Notes: generated by a model not told the origin, from the sequence alone. A DNA stretch of 64,000 bases from Alistipes ihumii AP11 (GCF_025144665.1 NZ_CP102294.1:806001-870000), one strand, 5' to 3'; shown: positions 36,094 through 47,398, counted from the stretch's first letter. Program-made: numbers and translations.

Positions 36094-37424
36094 CGTGATT
36101 TATTTAAAATTTTATACTCCTTCATAATTTGCCGCTCAACCGCATTCGGCTTGACCTCCCTGTCTTCCCTAACTTGGTACTTTGTCATTTCCTCCTTTAT
36201 ATCCTTATGTATTTCAGACTTATCCGTTGCATGGACTCCTTCATGAGCGACGACTGCACCGATTGCTTGCTCTAAAGTCAAACCTTGATGTTTTCCCTGC
36301 CCTTGTTCGAGCTGTCCTTTTATGGTGCCTTCGTAAATGATTATGGAAGCTTCCGTAATGCCATATGTGCCATCTGAATTCACCTTTCGAGCGTAATTAT
36401 CACTTTCGTTAAAATTTCCTTGAACAGCTTTCCCATAAATCTGGGTAAGTTTTCCGTCCACTGTTCTCCCCGTTTTTGATTCAGGGCTAATACTCAATTT
36501 TACTTTAATGTCGGACTGGTCCATCCTCCTCAATTGGGTTCTTCCTGTAGGTGTTCCATACAATGCTTTGGCAGCTCTCATCACATCTATTGTTGCATTC
36601 TTTGAAAAACTCAATGTACCGTTTCTATTGTATGTGATAACAATTTTGACACCATTATGATCCACAAACTCTTTACCATCGGGATCAATCAAAGAAACCG
36701 GATTTCCAGCGCAATAGTTATAGGGTGAAAGATAAAAGTGCTTTTCCGCCATCGGGTCCTGCGTGAACCATCTTCCCAGCGCCGGGTCGTACATTCTGGC
36801 TCCGAAATCGAGATACCCCAGATCTCCGAGCGTCTGCTCCTCCTTGCCGCTGAAACGGTAACGGTTCGTCGACACTTTGCTCGTCGGGTCCTTCCAGCGA
36901 CTTCCCGAAGGGTAATAGTCGTTCGACTCGCAGACCGTTCCGGACTGATCCTCCACTACGCGGACGCTCCCCAGATGATCCGTAACGAAATACAACGGGG
37001 AATAGCTCCCGCTCGTCTTCGCTATACGTCCCTCGCCGAATGCGGCGCTCTCCAATGACAAAGAACCTCCTTCGACGGTGTAGACCAAATCGCCGCGATA
37101 GCGGAAGCCTTTTCCGTCGCCTCCGACCGCCTGACGCTTCCGACCGTCGACCGAATAGGTGTACTCCACAAGCGTCGATCCGCCGTCGTCCTGCACCCTC
37201 CGAACCAAATTTACAAAATTATATTGGAATTTCAGTCCTTTTCTGTAATCGTTCGTCATGTTGCCGTTCGAGTCGTAGCTATAACCCATCCGCGCAGTAG
37301 GACCGGGAACGTACACGTCGTTCGTTGCCATGGAAGCCGTGGCACGCTCGGTCAGATAACTCAACTGATTCCCTTCGTACTCATAGAACAATCGTCGATG
37401 GTATGACTCAATGAACATAGTCAA
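36075..37424 (-). CDS. RHS-repeat polymorphic toxin, C-terminal part, with HExxH tip domain
   Basis: 449 residues from the TTG at 37424; the N-terminal shell of a full RHS protein (normally over 1000 residues) is missing. Residues about 1-235 are RHS/YD repeats and the RHS-associated core: LVYTVEGGSL, LYFVTDHLGSVRVVEDQSGT, YRFSGKEEQTLGDLGYLDFG, ARMYDPALGRWFTQDPMAEK, and the closing YCAGNPVSLIDPDGKE. The last 210 residues are a different, AT-rich domain with AVVAHEGVHATDKSEIHKD (about 390), where HEGVH is a zincin HExxH motif. I infer a peptidase-type effector. Without the N-terminus it may only be a donor cassette for a full RHS gene elsewhere, or a pseudogene. Confidence 0.8.
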   Translation of the reverse strand: MTMFIESYHRRLFYEYEGNQLSYLTERATASMATNDVYVPGPTARMGYSYDSNGNMTNDYRKGLKFQYNFVNLVRRVQDDGGSTLVEYTYSVDGRKRQAVGGDGKGFRYRGDLVYTVEGGSLSLESAAFGEGRIAKTSGSYSPLYFVTDHLGSVRVVEDQSGTVCESNDYYPSGSRWKDPTSKVSTNRYRFSGKEEQTLGDLGYLDFGARMYDPALGRWFTQDPMAEKHFYLSPYNYCAGNPVSLIDPDGKEFVDHNGVKIVITYNRNGTLSFSKNATIDVMRAAKALYGTPTGRTQLRRMDQSDIKVKLSISPESKTGRTVDGKLTQIYGKAVQGNFNESDNYARKVNSDGTYGITEASIIIYEGTIKGQLEQGQGKHQGLTLEQAIGAVVAHEGVHATDKSEIHKDIKEEMTKYQVREDREVKPNAVERQIMKEYKILNKSRWWIDF

Positions 37425-37607
37425 AAAAAAGACGAAGTGCCGCTCTCGCAGGTCGGAACGGCGCTCAAGAAGCTGATGCCCAAGTACCGCATCAAGCGCT
37501 ACGGGTGCAAAACGCTCGGAGAGCTGTACGAGAGGCTCGATCGGTACGAGCTCGTCAAGACGGAGAAAGGGGTGGCGGGGATGGTGAGAAGGAAAAACGA
37601 CTACTAA
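37407..37607 (+). pseudogene. LOTUS/OST-HTH domain fragment, copy 2
   Basis: Open in frame from 37407 and stopping at 37607. From 37431 it matches copy 1 almost base for base (offset 2041), including KTLGELYERLDRYELVKTEK, and ends ARRK-like but three residues longer. The sequence 5' of the match is the antisense of the RHS gene start, so no NYN domain precedes it. The sequence 3' is a separate terminator. It overlaps the start of the RHS gene on the other strand by a few bases. Confidence 0.75.
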
Positions 37608-37636
37608 GCTACCATTTGCGTCTGAATGTAGAAAAA

Positions 37637-37657
37637 CAGGCCTCGTTTGGAGGCCTG
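37637..37657. terminator. Intrinsic terminator after LOTUS fragment copy 2
   Basis: CAGGCCT / AGGCCTG stem with a 7-base loop, followed by CTTTTT on the plus strand and GTTTTT on the minus strand. It can end both the LOTUS fragment and the 37676 gene. Confidence 0.75.
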
Positions 37658-37675
37658 CTTTTTAAAGATAAGAAG

Positions 37676-38137
37676 TCACTTTTCTGGAGCCAGGTAGATA
37701 CGGGGGCCACAGAAAATTGAAATATCATCAGGTCTTGCAGCAATATCTTCATAGGGTTGATTTCTATACCATACGGCTACTTTCGCATCGAAAAGATCCC
37801 AAAGTTTTTCGTTTCCTTTATGATCGAAATAAAATAAATTCATGATGTGATCCATTTCTTTTGTATATATCCTCAAACCCATTAAAATAACAGACCGAAC
37901 AACTATCGGTTTCGATACATCACTCAATGGATATTCGAAATCAACCCTAATATACGGACGAACAATTAACGTATCTTCAATACCGGGATAACTCAGACAA
38001 ATGCGCGATTTTCCCTGACCATAATCCTTTTTCGTGTCGATTACCACCGGAATATCGGCTTTCCTTTCTTGCCCGTAGCACAGACAAATAACCGAAACGA
38101 AACAGCACAATGCAGCAATCGATAATTTGCTTTTCAT
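37676..38137 (-). CDS. Second small exported protein beside the RHS module
   Basis: 153 residues, the same length as the immunity candidate but without obvious identity to it. Signal peptide KLSIAALCCFVSVICLCYGQ. The mature part has ADIPVVIDTKKDYGQGKSR, then IRVDFEYPLSDVSKPIVVRS, with MGLRIYTKEMDHIMNLFYF and DAKVAVWYRNQPYEDIAARP. It could be an orphan immunity protein left by an earlier toxin tip, as is common at RHS loci, or a TonB-C-like fragment (the VDFEYPLSDVSKP segment). AT-rich, its own terminator, no partner. Confidence 0.7.
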   Translation of the reverse strand: MKSKLSIAALCCFVSVICLCYGQERKADIPVVIDTKKDYGQGKSRICLSYPGIEDTLIVRPYIRVDFEYPLSDVSKPIVVRSVILMGLRIYTKEMDHIMNLFYFDHKGNEKLWDLFDAKVAVWYRNQPYEDIAARPDDISIFCGPRIYLAPEK

Positions 38138-38456
38138 AACCGGAGCAATTAGAAACGCTATGATTCAAAAATAGTCTCTAATTCGGAATTTATGAAACAC
38201 CCGGCAAACGATTTTTTTCCTTTTTCCCTTTCTCGTATGGTCTTGGATCAAAGACGCAATGCCCCATTTCCTTTTGTTGTTGCTACCATTTGCGCAACCA
38301 GTGAACGGAACGAAGACCATTGACATACATCACAGAAAGCCGGATACTCCGACTTTACCGCTCATACTCTCTTTCATCGGACGAATCCATTCATTTTCAG
38401 AGAAAAACCGGATAGCCCGAATACCCGGATCGGCAGGAAACGGCAGTCTCTACGAT
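38138..38456. other. Gene-free AT-rich gap
   Basis: The right edge of the accessory region. It contains GCTACCATTTGCG at 38282-38294, which also occurs at 37608-37620 just after LOTUS copy 2. No gene seen. Confidence 0.4.
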
Positions 38457-39356
38457 TCAGCCGAGTATCAGTCCGAGCGAAAGCAGCGCGGCCCACAGCA
38501 ACATATTGCGCGACGTCTCGCCCAGCACGCCGTTGAGCGCCTTGCCGCTGCCTATGCGCGTCATCCGGCGCCAACTCGCCGCATGGAACGGCAGATAAAG
38601 CAACGGAAGGAGACCGGCCCACAGTCGCCCCCGAGGCACGAACCACAGACAAAGCAGCACGGCCGCCGAGCCCGCCGCCAGATAGAGAATCCGGCCGGCA
38701 CGGGCTCCGAAGCGCACGACCAGCGTGCGCTTGCCGCTCAGCGCGTCCTGCTCGCGGTCGCGGTAATTGTTCAGCATCAGCAGCGTGTCGATCGCCAAAC
38801 CGCAGGCCAAAGAGGCAACCGCCGCGTCAGCCGTCCAACTGTGGCACATTATGTAATAGATGCAGCCTACCGGAACGAAGCCGAAAAAGAGGACGACCAG
38901 CAGATCGCCCCACCCGTGATACGCCAACGGATAGGGACCCGCCGTATAAAGAAACGCGAACAATACGCACACGGCCCCGACGGCGATCAGTTCCGGTCCG
39001 CCGTAACGGAGCAGTCCGAGTCCCGCCACGCAGGCGGCAAGGGTCGTGCAGAATATGCCTCGCTTCATCGCGCGGGGAGCGATCCACCCTTCCGCGCAGG
39101 CTCTTCGCGGCCCCAACCGGTCCCCCCGGTCGCTGCCTTTCAGATAGTCGAACAGGTCGTTGATCAGGTTCGCGTCGATCTGCATCAGAAAAGCGAACAG
39201 CGTGCACAGCAGTGCCTCCGGCCAGCGAAAACAGCCGTCGGAATAGGCCAGCGCGCACCCGACCAGCACGGGAACGGCGGCCGCAGCCAGCGTTTTGGGA
39301 CGCGAGGCGAGCACCCAAGCCCGGAACACGCCGGGTTTCTCCGTTTTCATAGGCAT
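38457..39356 (-). CDS. menA: 1,4-dihydroxy-2-naphthoate polyprenyltransferase
   Basis: 299 residues, integral membrane UbiA fold with about nine helices. Two Asp-rich prenyl diphosphate sites: NLINDLFDYLKGSDRGDR (about 62-80) and LLMLNNYRDREQD (about 195-208). The start RAWVLASRPKTLAAAAVPVL is the MenA pattern. It attaches the prenyl tail to the naphthoquinol head in menaquinone synthesis. A -7 box TATCTTTG lies at 39375-39382. The other men genes are not in the window. Confidence 0.93.
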   Translation of the reverse strand: MPMKTEKPGVFRAWVLASRPKTLAAAAVPVLVGCALAYSDGCFRWPEALLCTLFAFLMQIDANLINDLFDYLKGSDRGDRLGPRRACAEGWIAPRAMKRGIFCTTLAACVAGLGLLRYGGPELIAVGAVCVLFAFLYTAGPYPLAYHGWGDLLVVLFFGFVPVGCIYYIMCHSWTADAAVASLACGLAIDTLLMLNNYRDREQDALSGKRTLVVRFGARAGRILYLAAGSAAVLLCLWFVPRGRLWAGLLPLLYLPFHAASWRRMTRIGSGKALNGVLGETSRNMLLWAALLSLGLILG

Positions 39357-39374
39357 ATCGTATTAGTCGGAAGA

Positions 39375-39382
39375 CAAAGATA
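39375..39382 (-). promoter_or_regulatory. -7 box TATCTTTG of menA
   Basis: Exact TAnnTTTG on the minus strand, 19 bases ahead of the ATG; the leader would be only about 10 bases. Confidence 0.5.
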
Positions 39383-39621
39383 GTTCATAATCGCTCCGAA
39401 TAGTCGCCGCTTATGGAGCCGAACGTAAAAAACGGCATCCGGATGCGGAGCGGCACAGGCTCCGGCCTGCACGTCAGGGCATCCCGCCCGCATCTTCTCC
39501 GGACATGGACAAGCGGCCCGACCTGCCTGCCGACTTTTCGGGCCGTGTCGAAAAACAGTGCGGCGCTCGAGGACCGAGCATTAGCGAGGACTTTCCGAAC
39601 GTAAAAAAGCGATTATCTTCC

Positions 39622-39795
39622 ATGTGCCAAGCGCATTCGCAACCGGAGCTTTTACATCTGCCGGCCACGGTCGGCAACCACAAGCCGCGCATCCGATCAG
39701 GCCTCTGCCCCAAACCGCTCAGCCGTAGGGAGCCTGATACCGGGAAACCGGAAACATCGGGAACTCGAAGGTCTGTAGAGGAAAGTATACAATCG
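39622..39795 (+). repeat. Dispersed intergenic repeat, copy B
   Basis: Shares ordered blocks with copies A and C: CCAAGCGCATTCGCAACCGG at the head (identical in copy C), CCGATCAGGCCTCTGCC in the middle and GGAAACATCGGGAACTCGAA at the tail (identical to copy A apart from the edges), then a diverged AAGTATACAATCGG. In the frame open in copy C, copy B reaches a stop within the tail block. Confidence 0.75.
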
Positions 39796-40260
39796 GTATC
39801 CCGAAAACATCCCAAGCCGACTCGAATCGGCGCATGCCGATGCCACCTCGCCCCCTCCCGAGCCGCAGAAAGACCGGACGAGGCAAGCGACCGAACACGA
39901 ACCGGAAGGAACGGGAGAAACGGAGCGCATTCCGAAAATGCCCGGTCCTATCCGATAACGATCGGGAAACGGAAAGGAACGCCATGAACCGCCCTTTCCT
40001 AAAAACGACGCTCAGGAAGAAAATGACGGCACGAAGCGACGATACACGCAGGCGGCCCCTTCGGACCGGGCGGCCCCAAAGCCGTCCCGTCTACCAAAAC
40101 GGCGACAAAGAACGAAAAAAACCGAAAGTCGTCCCGCCGGACCTGCCGGCAACAGGCACGGAAAGACCCGAAGACCGTTCTGTCGGATAAACCGGCAATG
40201 GGAAAGCCCGCGGCTGCCGGCCGGAGCGGATCGGCGACCGGCGACAGCCCGTACGAAAAC
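39796..40260. other. Gene-free GC-rich gap
   Basis: Between repeat B and the tmRNA terminator. No gene recognised on either strand; the frames are Arg/Pro-rich artefacts. Confidence 0.4.
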
Positions 40261-40288
40261 GGGCACAGGACCGGTCGGTCCTGTGCCC
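40261..40288 (-). terminator. tmRNA terminator
   Basis: A 10-base-pair stem GGGCACAGGA / TCCTGTGCCC, followed on the minus strand by GTTTTCG, 8 bases beyond the tmRNA 3' end. Confidence 0.85.
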
Positions 40289-40295
40289 GCATATC

Positions 40296-40696
40296 GGTGG
40301 AACTGGAGGGAGTCGAACCCTCGTCCAAACAAGGAACCCGAGGGCTTTCTACACGCTTATCCTTCGATTGATCCTCTTGCCGCGACCTGGCCGAAGGCGA
40401 CCCAGTCGCAGCCGCAGCCTATGAAATCTCGCGGCCGCTTATAGGCGTCGCAACCGCCATTCCCGTTTCGATGATACCCCGGATTCCTCGCGCTACGGGA
40501 CGGAGCGCTCGGCGGGGTACTCGTTCCACGGACTCATCGGACCGCGGAATTAAGCCATTTTACTCTGTAAAATTAAGCAGCGAGTGCGTAGCTATTATTG
40601 CCATTTGTAATTCGAGCATTCAGTTTTACGAGAGCCCACACAACGCTCGGCGTGCTTACCATCAGACTCTGCCTGCTGTCAAAACCGGTCAGTCCC
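40296..40696 (-). ncRNA. ssrA: Transfer-messenger RNA
   Basis: About 400 bases. The 5' end GGGACTGACCGGTTTTGACA and the 3' T-arm GGGTTCGACTCCC are standard tmRNA ends, and GGGACTG pairs with the 3' CAGTTCC to form the acceptor stem. The terminal CCA is not fully encoded (CC then G). The tag frame lies at 40602-40576, giving GNNSYALAA with a TAA stop at 40575-40573. The YALAA ending is the degradation signal. It frees stalled ribosomes and tags their products. Confidence 0.96.
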
Positions 40697-40711
40697 TGAT
40701 CGCCCTGCGGA

Positions 40712-40754
40712 CCGTCTTTCCATAAGACGGCACACAAAGCTTGATGCAAAGATA
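40712..40754 (-). promoter_or_regulatory. tmRNA promoter -7 box and precursor leader hairpin
   Basis: TATCTTTG at 40754-40747 on the minus strand is an exact -7 box. Between it and the mature 5' end lies a CCGTCTT / AAGACGG hairpin (40712-40730), which would be in the 5' precursor removed by RNase P. Confidence 0.6.
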
Positions 40755-40887
40755 ACGTATTTTTCCCGACAAACGGCGCCTGCGGAGGAAAAATTGCGAG
40801 AAAAGCGGCAGAGGACCGGGAAAAGACCTCCGAGTTCCTGCCGAGTAAGACGCGATCCGACCGAAAGCGCGACTCGAAAAAATAGGC

Positions 40888-40895
40888 TATTTTTG
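40888..40895 (+). promoter_or_regulatory. -7 box TATTTTTG of the GNAT gene
   Basis: Exact TAnnTTTG, 29 bases before the ATG at 40924; GGAGG lies at 40901-40905. Confidence 0.5.
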
Positions 40896-40923
40896 CAATC
40901 GGAGGTCCTCAATACTTACCGCA

Positions 40924-41424
40924 ATGACCACGATACGAAAAGCGACGCCGTCCGACATACCCCTGATTCGCGAAATGGCATGGAAGACTTTTCCGGCCAC
41001 GTACAGCGAGATTCTGAGCCGGGAGCAGACGGACTACATGATGGAATGGATGTACTCGCCCGAAAGCCTGCGCGACCAGATGGAACGGCAGGGGCACGTC
41101 TACTACATCGCCTGCGAGGACAACGAGCCGGCCGGCTATGTCTCCGTCCAGCGACAGGGTCCCGGGCTGTTCCATCTGCAAAAAATCTACGTGTTGCCCG
41201 CCTTTCAGAAATGCAGGCTGGGGCGCAAGCTGTTCGAGCACGCGGTCTCCGTTGTCCGGGAATTCGCTTGCGGCCCCTGCACGATGGAGTTGAACGTAAA
41301 CCGCGACAATCCGGCGCTGGGATTCTACGAGCATATGGGCATGAAAAAGGTCCGGCAGGGAGATTTTCCGATCGGCAACGGCTACTACATGAACGACTAC
41401 ATCATGGCGCTGCGCATCGAATGA
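40924..41424 (+). CDS. GNAT-family N-acetyltransferase
   Basis: 166 residues. Full single GNAT domain: IRKATPSDIPLIREMAW at the start, beta-4 strand HLQKIYVLPAFQKCRLGRKL with the acetyl-CoA loop Q-x-x-R-x-G/A as QKCRLG (about 98-103), and ELNVNRDNPALGFYEHMGM near residue 125-145. It moves an acetyl group to an amine; the acceptor could be an amino acid, polyamine or peptide N-terminus. Cytoplasmic, single gene. Confidence 0.9.
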   Translation: MTTIRKATPSDIPLIREMAWKTFPATYSEILSREQTDYMMEWMYSPESLRDQMERQGHVYYIACEDNEPAGYVSVQRQGPGLFHLQKIYVLPAFQKCRLGRKLFEHAVSVVREFACGPCTMELNVNRDNPALGFYEHMGMKKVRQGDFPIGNGYYMNDYIMALRIE

Positions 41425-41745
41425 GCGGACACGCCGGCCCGGCCCCGAGCGCCGAAACGGGCCGGACGCCGGCTCCCCGAGCAACGGTCGTCCGCACGGC
41501 GAGCCATGCGCCGGCATGACGGGCGCGAGACATTCCCTTCGGGAAAGACGCGCCCTGCCGCACAAAGCCAGAACGGGGCACACACCGCGCCGTACGGCTA
41601 TTGCCTAAGATCTGCCGGCACCGGTCTTCCGACGGCATAGCACGAGCGGACGAAGCGACAAGGGAAGAACGTCCGATACAGACCGCAGAAACGAAGAATC
41701 GCGAACCTCGGTCGTCCGGCCGAACGACCGGGCCCATGCTTCCCG
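41425..41745. other. Gene-free gap
   Basis: Convergent intergenic region. No hairpin or frame worth reporting. Confidence 0.4.
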
Positions 41746-44070
41746 TCAACGGATGTCCACCGTATACTCGCGGCCGTCCTCGAGAGCATCGATCGTGACC
41801 CATGCCCAGCGGGCGTCGCCCGACAGTTCGGTCGGGCACTTCTGGCCGTTCACCGTGACCGTTTCGCAGTCGAACGGACCGGCCCGGAATTTCAGCGCAC
41901 GCAGATCGCCCCTGTCCGTCACGCGGAACACGGCCCGCTGGCGGCTTCCCCGCGGATAATCGACCCGATAGTCGATCGTGGCGCCGTCGCCGCCCCATAC
42001 ATGCAGACCGCTCACATGGACATTCCAGCCCCGGGGAAGACGGGGCATCACCTTGACAACGCCGTCCGCAGCCTTCGACGCTCCGGCCGCGATCATCACG
42101 GTTCGCAGCGTCTCGTTCTGCTGCACGAAATTGCCCAGATCGCCCTGCCGCCGGATCATGTCTTTCTCGCGGCTGTACGACGCGCACTCGGGCACGATGA
42201 ACGGCTTCGGCAGACGCGGCGCATAGCACAGCCGGGCCAGATTCCGCAGGAAGCGGTCGTAATCGGCGCTCCGATCGAGCAACAGCGCGTTCTGCGAGAT
42301 CAGGTTATGATCGTAGCCGAGTCCCCGGGGCCCCATGTAGGTATCGCCGACGTAGCGCGCGAGGTCATCGCGGTAGGTGTCGCGACTGAGCTCGTACCAG
42401 CGCTCGGGCACGTCCGATCCGACATCCCAGCCGACGTACTCGGCCCATGTCGTCAGCGAGGGATCGTGAAAGAAGCCGAACTTTTCCGTATTCCACTTTC
42501 CGTCCCGGACGCAGTAGCGCAGGATCGCCTCGCCCAGACTGTCGGCGAGCGCATTCCAGCGGCCCGCCTCGATCGAACGGCCCGCCTTCTCGGCCATTGC
42601 GGCGTACATGCGGAGGCCCAGAAAACAGGACATGTTGTTGAACATCGTGAACTCCATCATACCGCCTTCGGTCTCGCCGTACATCAGCCCGTGCTCGTTG
42701 AACGACAGATCGGGGTGCGCCATCGTCCAGTCGATCCACCGGACGGCTTCGCGCACGTACTTCCAGTTATCGCGCACCCACGCGGCCGAAGCTCCGCCGC
42801 AGAGCCAGGCGTTGGCCACGCTCATCATCGTCATGCCGTGACCGTCGGGCTCGGCATTGCCGTAATTCTGGAAATCCTCGCCGAAACGCTCCTTCGTATA
42901 GCGAGTGGGCCATCCAACCCCGACGAGTACCCGGGAGTACTCGAGCGGCTTGTTCGGAATCACGCTCCAATGCCCGGGGATGGCTACCTCGCCGAAATAG
43001 AGCTCCTGCTCGGGATAGTACATCAGCCAGCGGTTCAGGAAATCGGCCGTGCGGAGCGCCTCGGCCCCGAGCCCCAGCATCGAAAGCAGAACCAGCGGAC
43101 GGTTGCGCGAGTACATGCAACTCGTGTAGCTCTCCGCCCGGGGAACCCACGTGCCGAACCCGTCGTAGCGCCACGAGTCGGCCCCGCGCGACGACTCGCA
43201 GATCATGCCGTCGGGAAGCATTTTGTTGCGGACGATATCTTCCACGTTGTCGTGGAAGACACGGGTCAGGATATTCGCGTAGCTGTCTCCCGTAAACTCG
43301 ATTCTCGCCAGAGCATACTCCTCGGGATAGACGAAAGGCGGCACGCGGCGGCAGTCGTCGCCGAACGTATAGAGACGGCGGACGATACGTTCCAAGCAGT
43401 CGGTCCGCAGGTCGGGGCGCCGGCTGTCGACCGCATGCATATCGAAAAAGGGATCGTCGGCCCGTACCGGAACGCCGCCCGAAAGCGTCCCGCGAGTCCC
43501 CGCGGGAACCAGATAACCGCCCGTGAAAACAGGCTCGCCCCGCTTGTCGGGATTGTCCCGGACGAATATCTCCCTGACCGGTTCGTTCCGCAGGCGAATT
43601 TTCAGCACGCACTGCGGCTCGCCCTCGAAAGCGCCCTTCAGGCAAAGAGCCTCCCGAAGGCAGGCGGTCATCTCGGGTTCGGCCCGGTCGGTCTTGAAGG
43701 GCGCGCCGCCGTCGAGCCAATGGGCGCGGAACCACATCGTACAGCCGAAAACGAGCGGGACCTCGTCCTGGGAGCCGTCCTCGTAGACGATAACCACCTC
43801 GCCGGCCCGGTCGCCGACATACAGGTTCTCGGATTCGACGATCCCGCCCCAAGGAACCGTACCCGCATCGATCGAATTGTAGCCTCCGACCAGATAGAGG
43901 TCGCCTCCGTCGCGCGGCTCCGCCGAGGCTTCCAGCGGCATCTCGAACCAGCCGCCGCGCTCGGGCGACGAAGGCTCGGCGGCAAAAACAGCGCCGCAAT
44001 ATAAAGACATCGGCAATACGACGGTCCAGAATCGGACCAAAAAACGAGACGAAACGGAAAAGAAAAACAT
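41746..44070 (-). CDS. Secreted (alpha/alpha)6-type glycosidase-like protein
   Basis: 774 residues with a signal peptide (VVLPMSLYCGAVFA). The first 250 residues are beta-rich (DLYLVGGYNSIDAGTVPWGG). From about 250 to 660 helices with Trp and Tyr repeats follow the pattern of six-hairpin glycosidases: YTSCMYSRNRPLVLLSMLGL, NYGNAEPDGHGMTMMSVANA, ISQNALLLDRSADYDRFL. A last beta domain ends YTVDIR. This is the layout of GH families 63/65/95-like proteins, but I cannot assign one, and the two acids are not certain. Exported; probably cuts an oligosaccharide. A -7 box lies at 44098-44105. Confidence 0.7.
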   Translation of the reverse strand: MFFFSVSSRFLVRFWTVVLPMSLYCGAVFAAEPSSPERGGWFEMPLEASAEPRDGGDLYLVGGYNSIDAGTVPWGGIVESENLYVGDRAGEVVIVYEDGSQDEVPLVFGCTMWFRAHWLDGGAPFKTDRAEPEMTACLREALCLKGAFEGEPQCVLKIRLRNEPVREIFVRDNPDKRGEPVFTGGYLVPAGTRGTLSGGVPVRADDPFFDMHAVDSRRPDLRTDCLERIVRRLYTFGDDCRRVPPFVYPEEYALARIEFTGDSYANILTRVFHDNVEDIVRNKMLPDGMICESSRGADSWRYDGFGTWVPRAESYTSCMYSRNRPLVLLSMLGLGAEALRTADFLNRWLMYYPEQELYFGEVAIPGHWSVIPNKPLEYSRVLVGVGWPTRYTKERFGEDFQNYGNAEPDGHGMTMMSVANAWLCGGASAAWVRDNWKYVREAVRWIDWTMAHPDLSFNEHGLMYGETEGGMMEFTMFNNMSCFLGLRMYAAMAEKAGRSIEAGRWNALADSLGEAILRYCVRDGKWNTEKFGFFHDPSLTTWAEYVGWDVGSDVPERWYELSRDTYRDDLARYVGDTYMGPRGLGYDHNLISQNALLLDRSADYDRFLRNLARLCYAPRLPKPFIVPECASYSREKDMIRRQGDLGNFVQQNETLRTVMIAAGASKAADGVVKVMPRLPRGWNVHVSGLHVWGGDGATIDYRVDYPRGSRQRAVFRVTDRGDLRALKFRAGPFDCETVTVNGQKCPTELSGDARWAWVTIDALEDGREYTVDIR

Positions 44071-44097
44071 GGCAAGCAGAGTTTGGAGTCAGTATTC

Positions 44098-44105
44098 CAA
44101 AGATA
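44098..44105 (-). promoter_or_regulatory. -7 box TATCTTTG of the glycosidase-like gene
   Basis: Exact TAnnTTTG on the minus strand, 28 bases before the ATG at 44070. Confidence 0.5.
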
Positions 44106-44483
44106 ACAAGAAAATTTCCGGAACCGGCGGCGCGGCCGCTTGTTTGTCAAGAATCTCCCGCTTTCGGTCAAAAAAGAAACAGCGACCGTTTTCCGTATCT
44201 AGCCGGGACAAGCCGAGAGCAGGATTCGCCTCCCGACGCGAGCCGCATCTCACAGCGGCCGGCAGAGAAAAAGGGCAGCGGAAGCCCTCCCTCGTTCCGC
44301 TCGACGAAATCCTCCGCTACATCCTCCACGCAGGAAATTTTGCACGACGGACTTCGCGCCGTCTCCCCGAAACGGGCATCGGATCGAACGATTACCCGTT
44401 AAGGATCAACCCATTGAAAAAAGGAGCCGGCGAATAGGCCCGCTCTCTTTCCCGGGCCGCGCGGAGGTTTCGGAACATTTGCT
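44106..44483. other. Gene-free gap upstream of ftsE
   Basis: Divergent region between the glycosidase-like gene and ftsE. Frames exist but have no recognisable content. Confidence 0.4.
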
Positions 44484-44491
44484 TATCTTTG
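44484..44491 (+). promoter_or_regulatory. -7 box TATCTTTG of ftsE
   Basis: Exact TAnnTTTG only 10 bases before the ATG at 44501. Either the mRNA is almost leaderless or the ATG at 44513 is used. Confidence 0.55.
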
Positions 44492-44500
44492 GGATGCAAA

Positions 44501-45242
<742 letters not shown>

Positions 45243-45253
<11 letters not shown>

Positions 45254-45273
45254 CGAAAAAATCGTTATCTTTG
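45243..45273 (+). promoter_or_regulatory. gyrB promoter inside the 3' end of ftsE
   Basis: TTGG (45243-45246), 19 bases, then TATCTTTG (45266-45273), an excellent match. The transcription start would be about 45280, leaving a leader of some 105 bases. Confidence 0.75.
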
Positions 45274-45293
45274 CTTGAATTGTTCCGCGCCGT

Positions 45294-45319
45294 CGGCCGA
45301 AACGGCCGGGCCGTTTTTT
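45294..45319 (+). terminator. Terminator-like hairpin in the gyrB leader
   Basis: AACGGC CGG GCCGTT followed by a T run (45301-45319). The upstream CGGCCG-AAA-CGGCCG hairpin (45294-45308) overlaps it and is mutually exclusive. It may end ftsE transcripts, attenuate gyrB, or both. Confidence 0.5.
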
Positions 45320-45376
45320 CCGAACCGTCGCGCGGACATGCAGTTCATTGCATTTCAACCTTTTGAAGATTATTAA

Positions 45377-47347
<1,971 letters not shown>

Positions 47348-47366
47348 CCGAATCGGGCGCAGACCG

Positions 47367-47398
47367 ACGACAGGGGCCGCTTTCGCGGCCCCTGTCGT
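47367..47398 (+). terminator. gyrB terminator
   Basis: A 14-base-pair perfect stem, ACGACAGGGGCCGC with its complement, and loop TTTC. A short CATTTAG follows. Confidence 0.8.
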
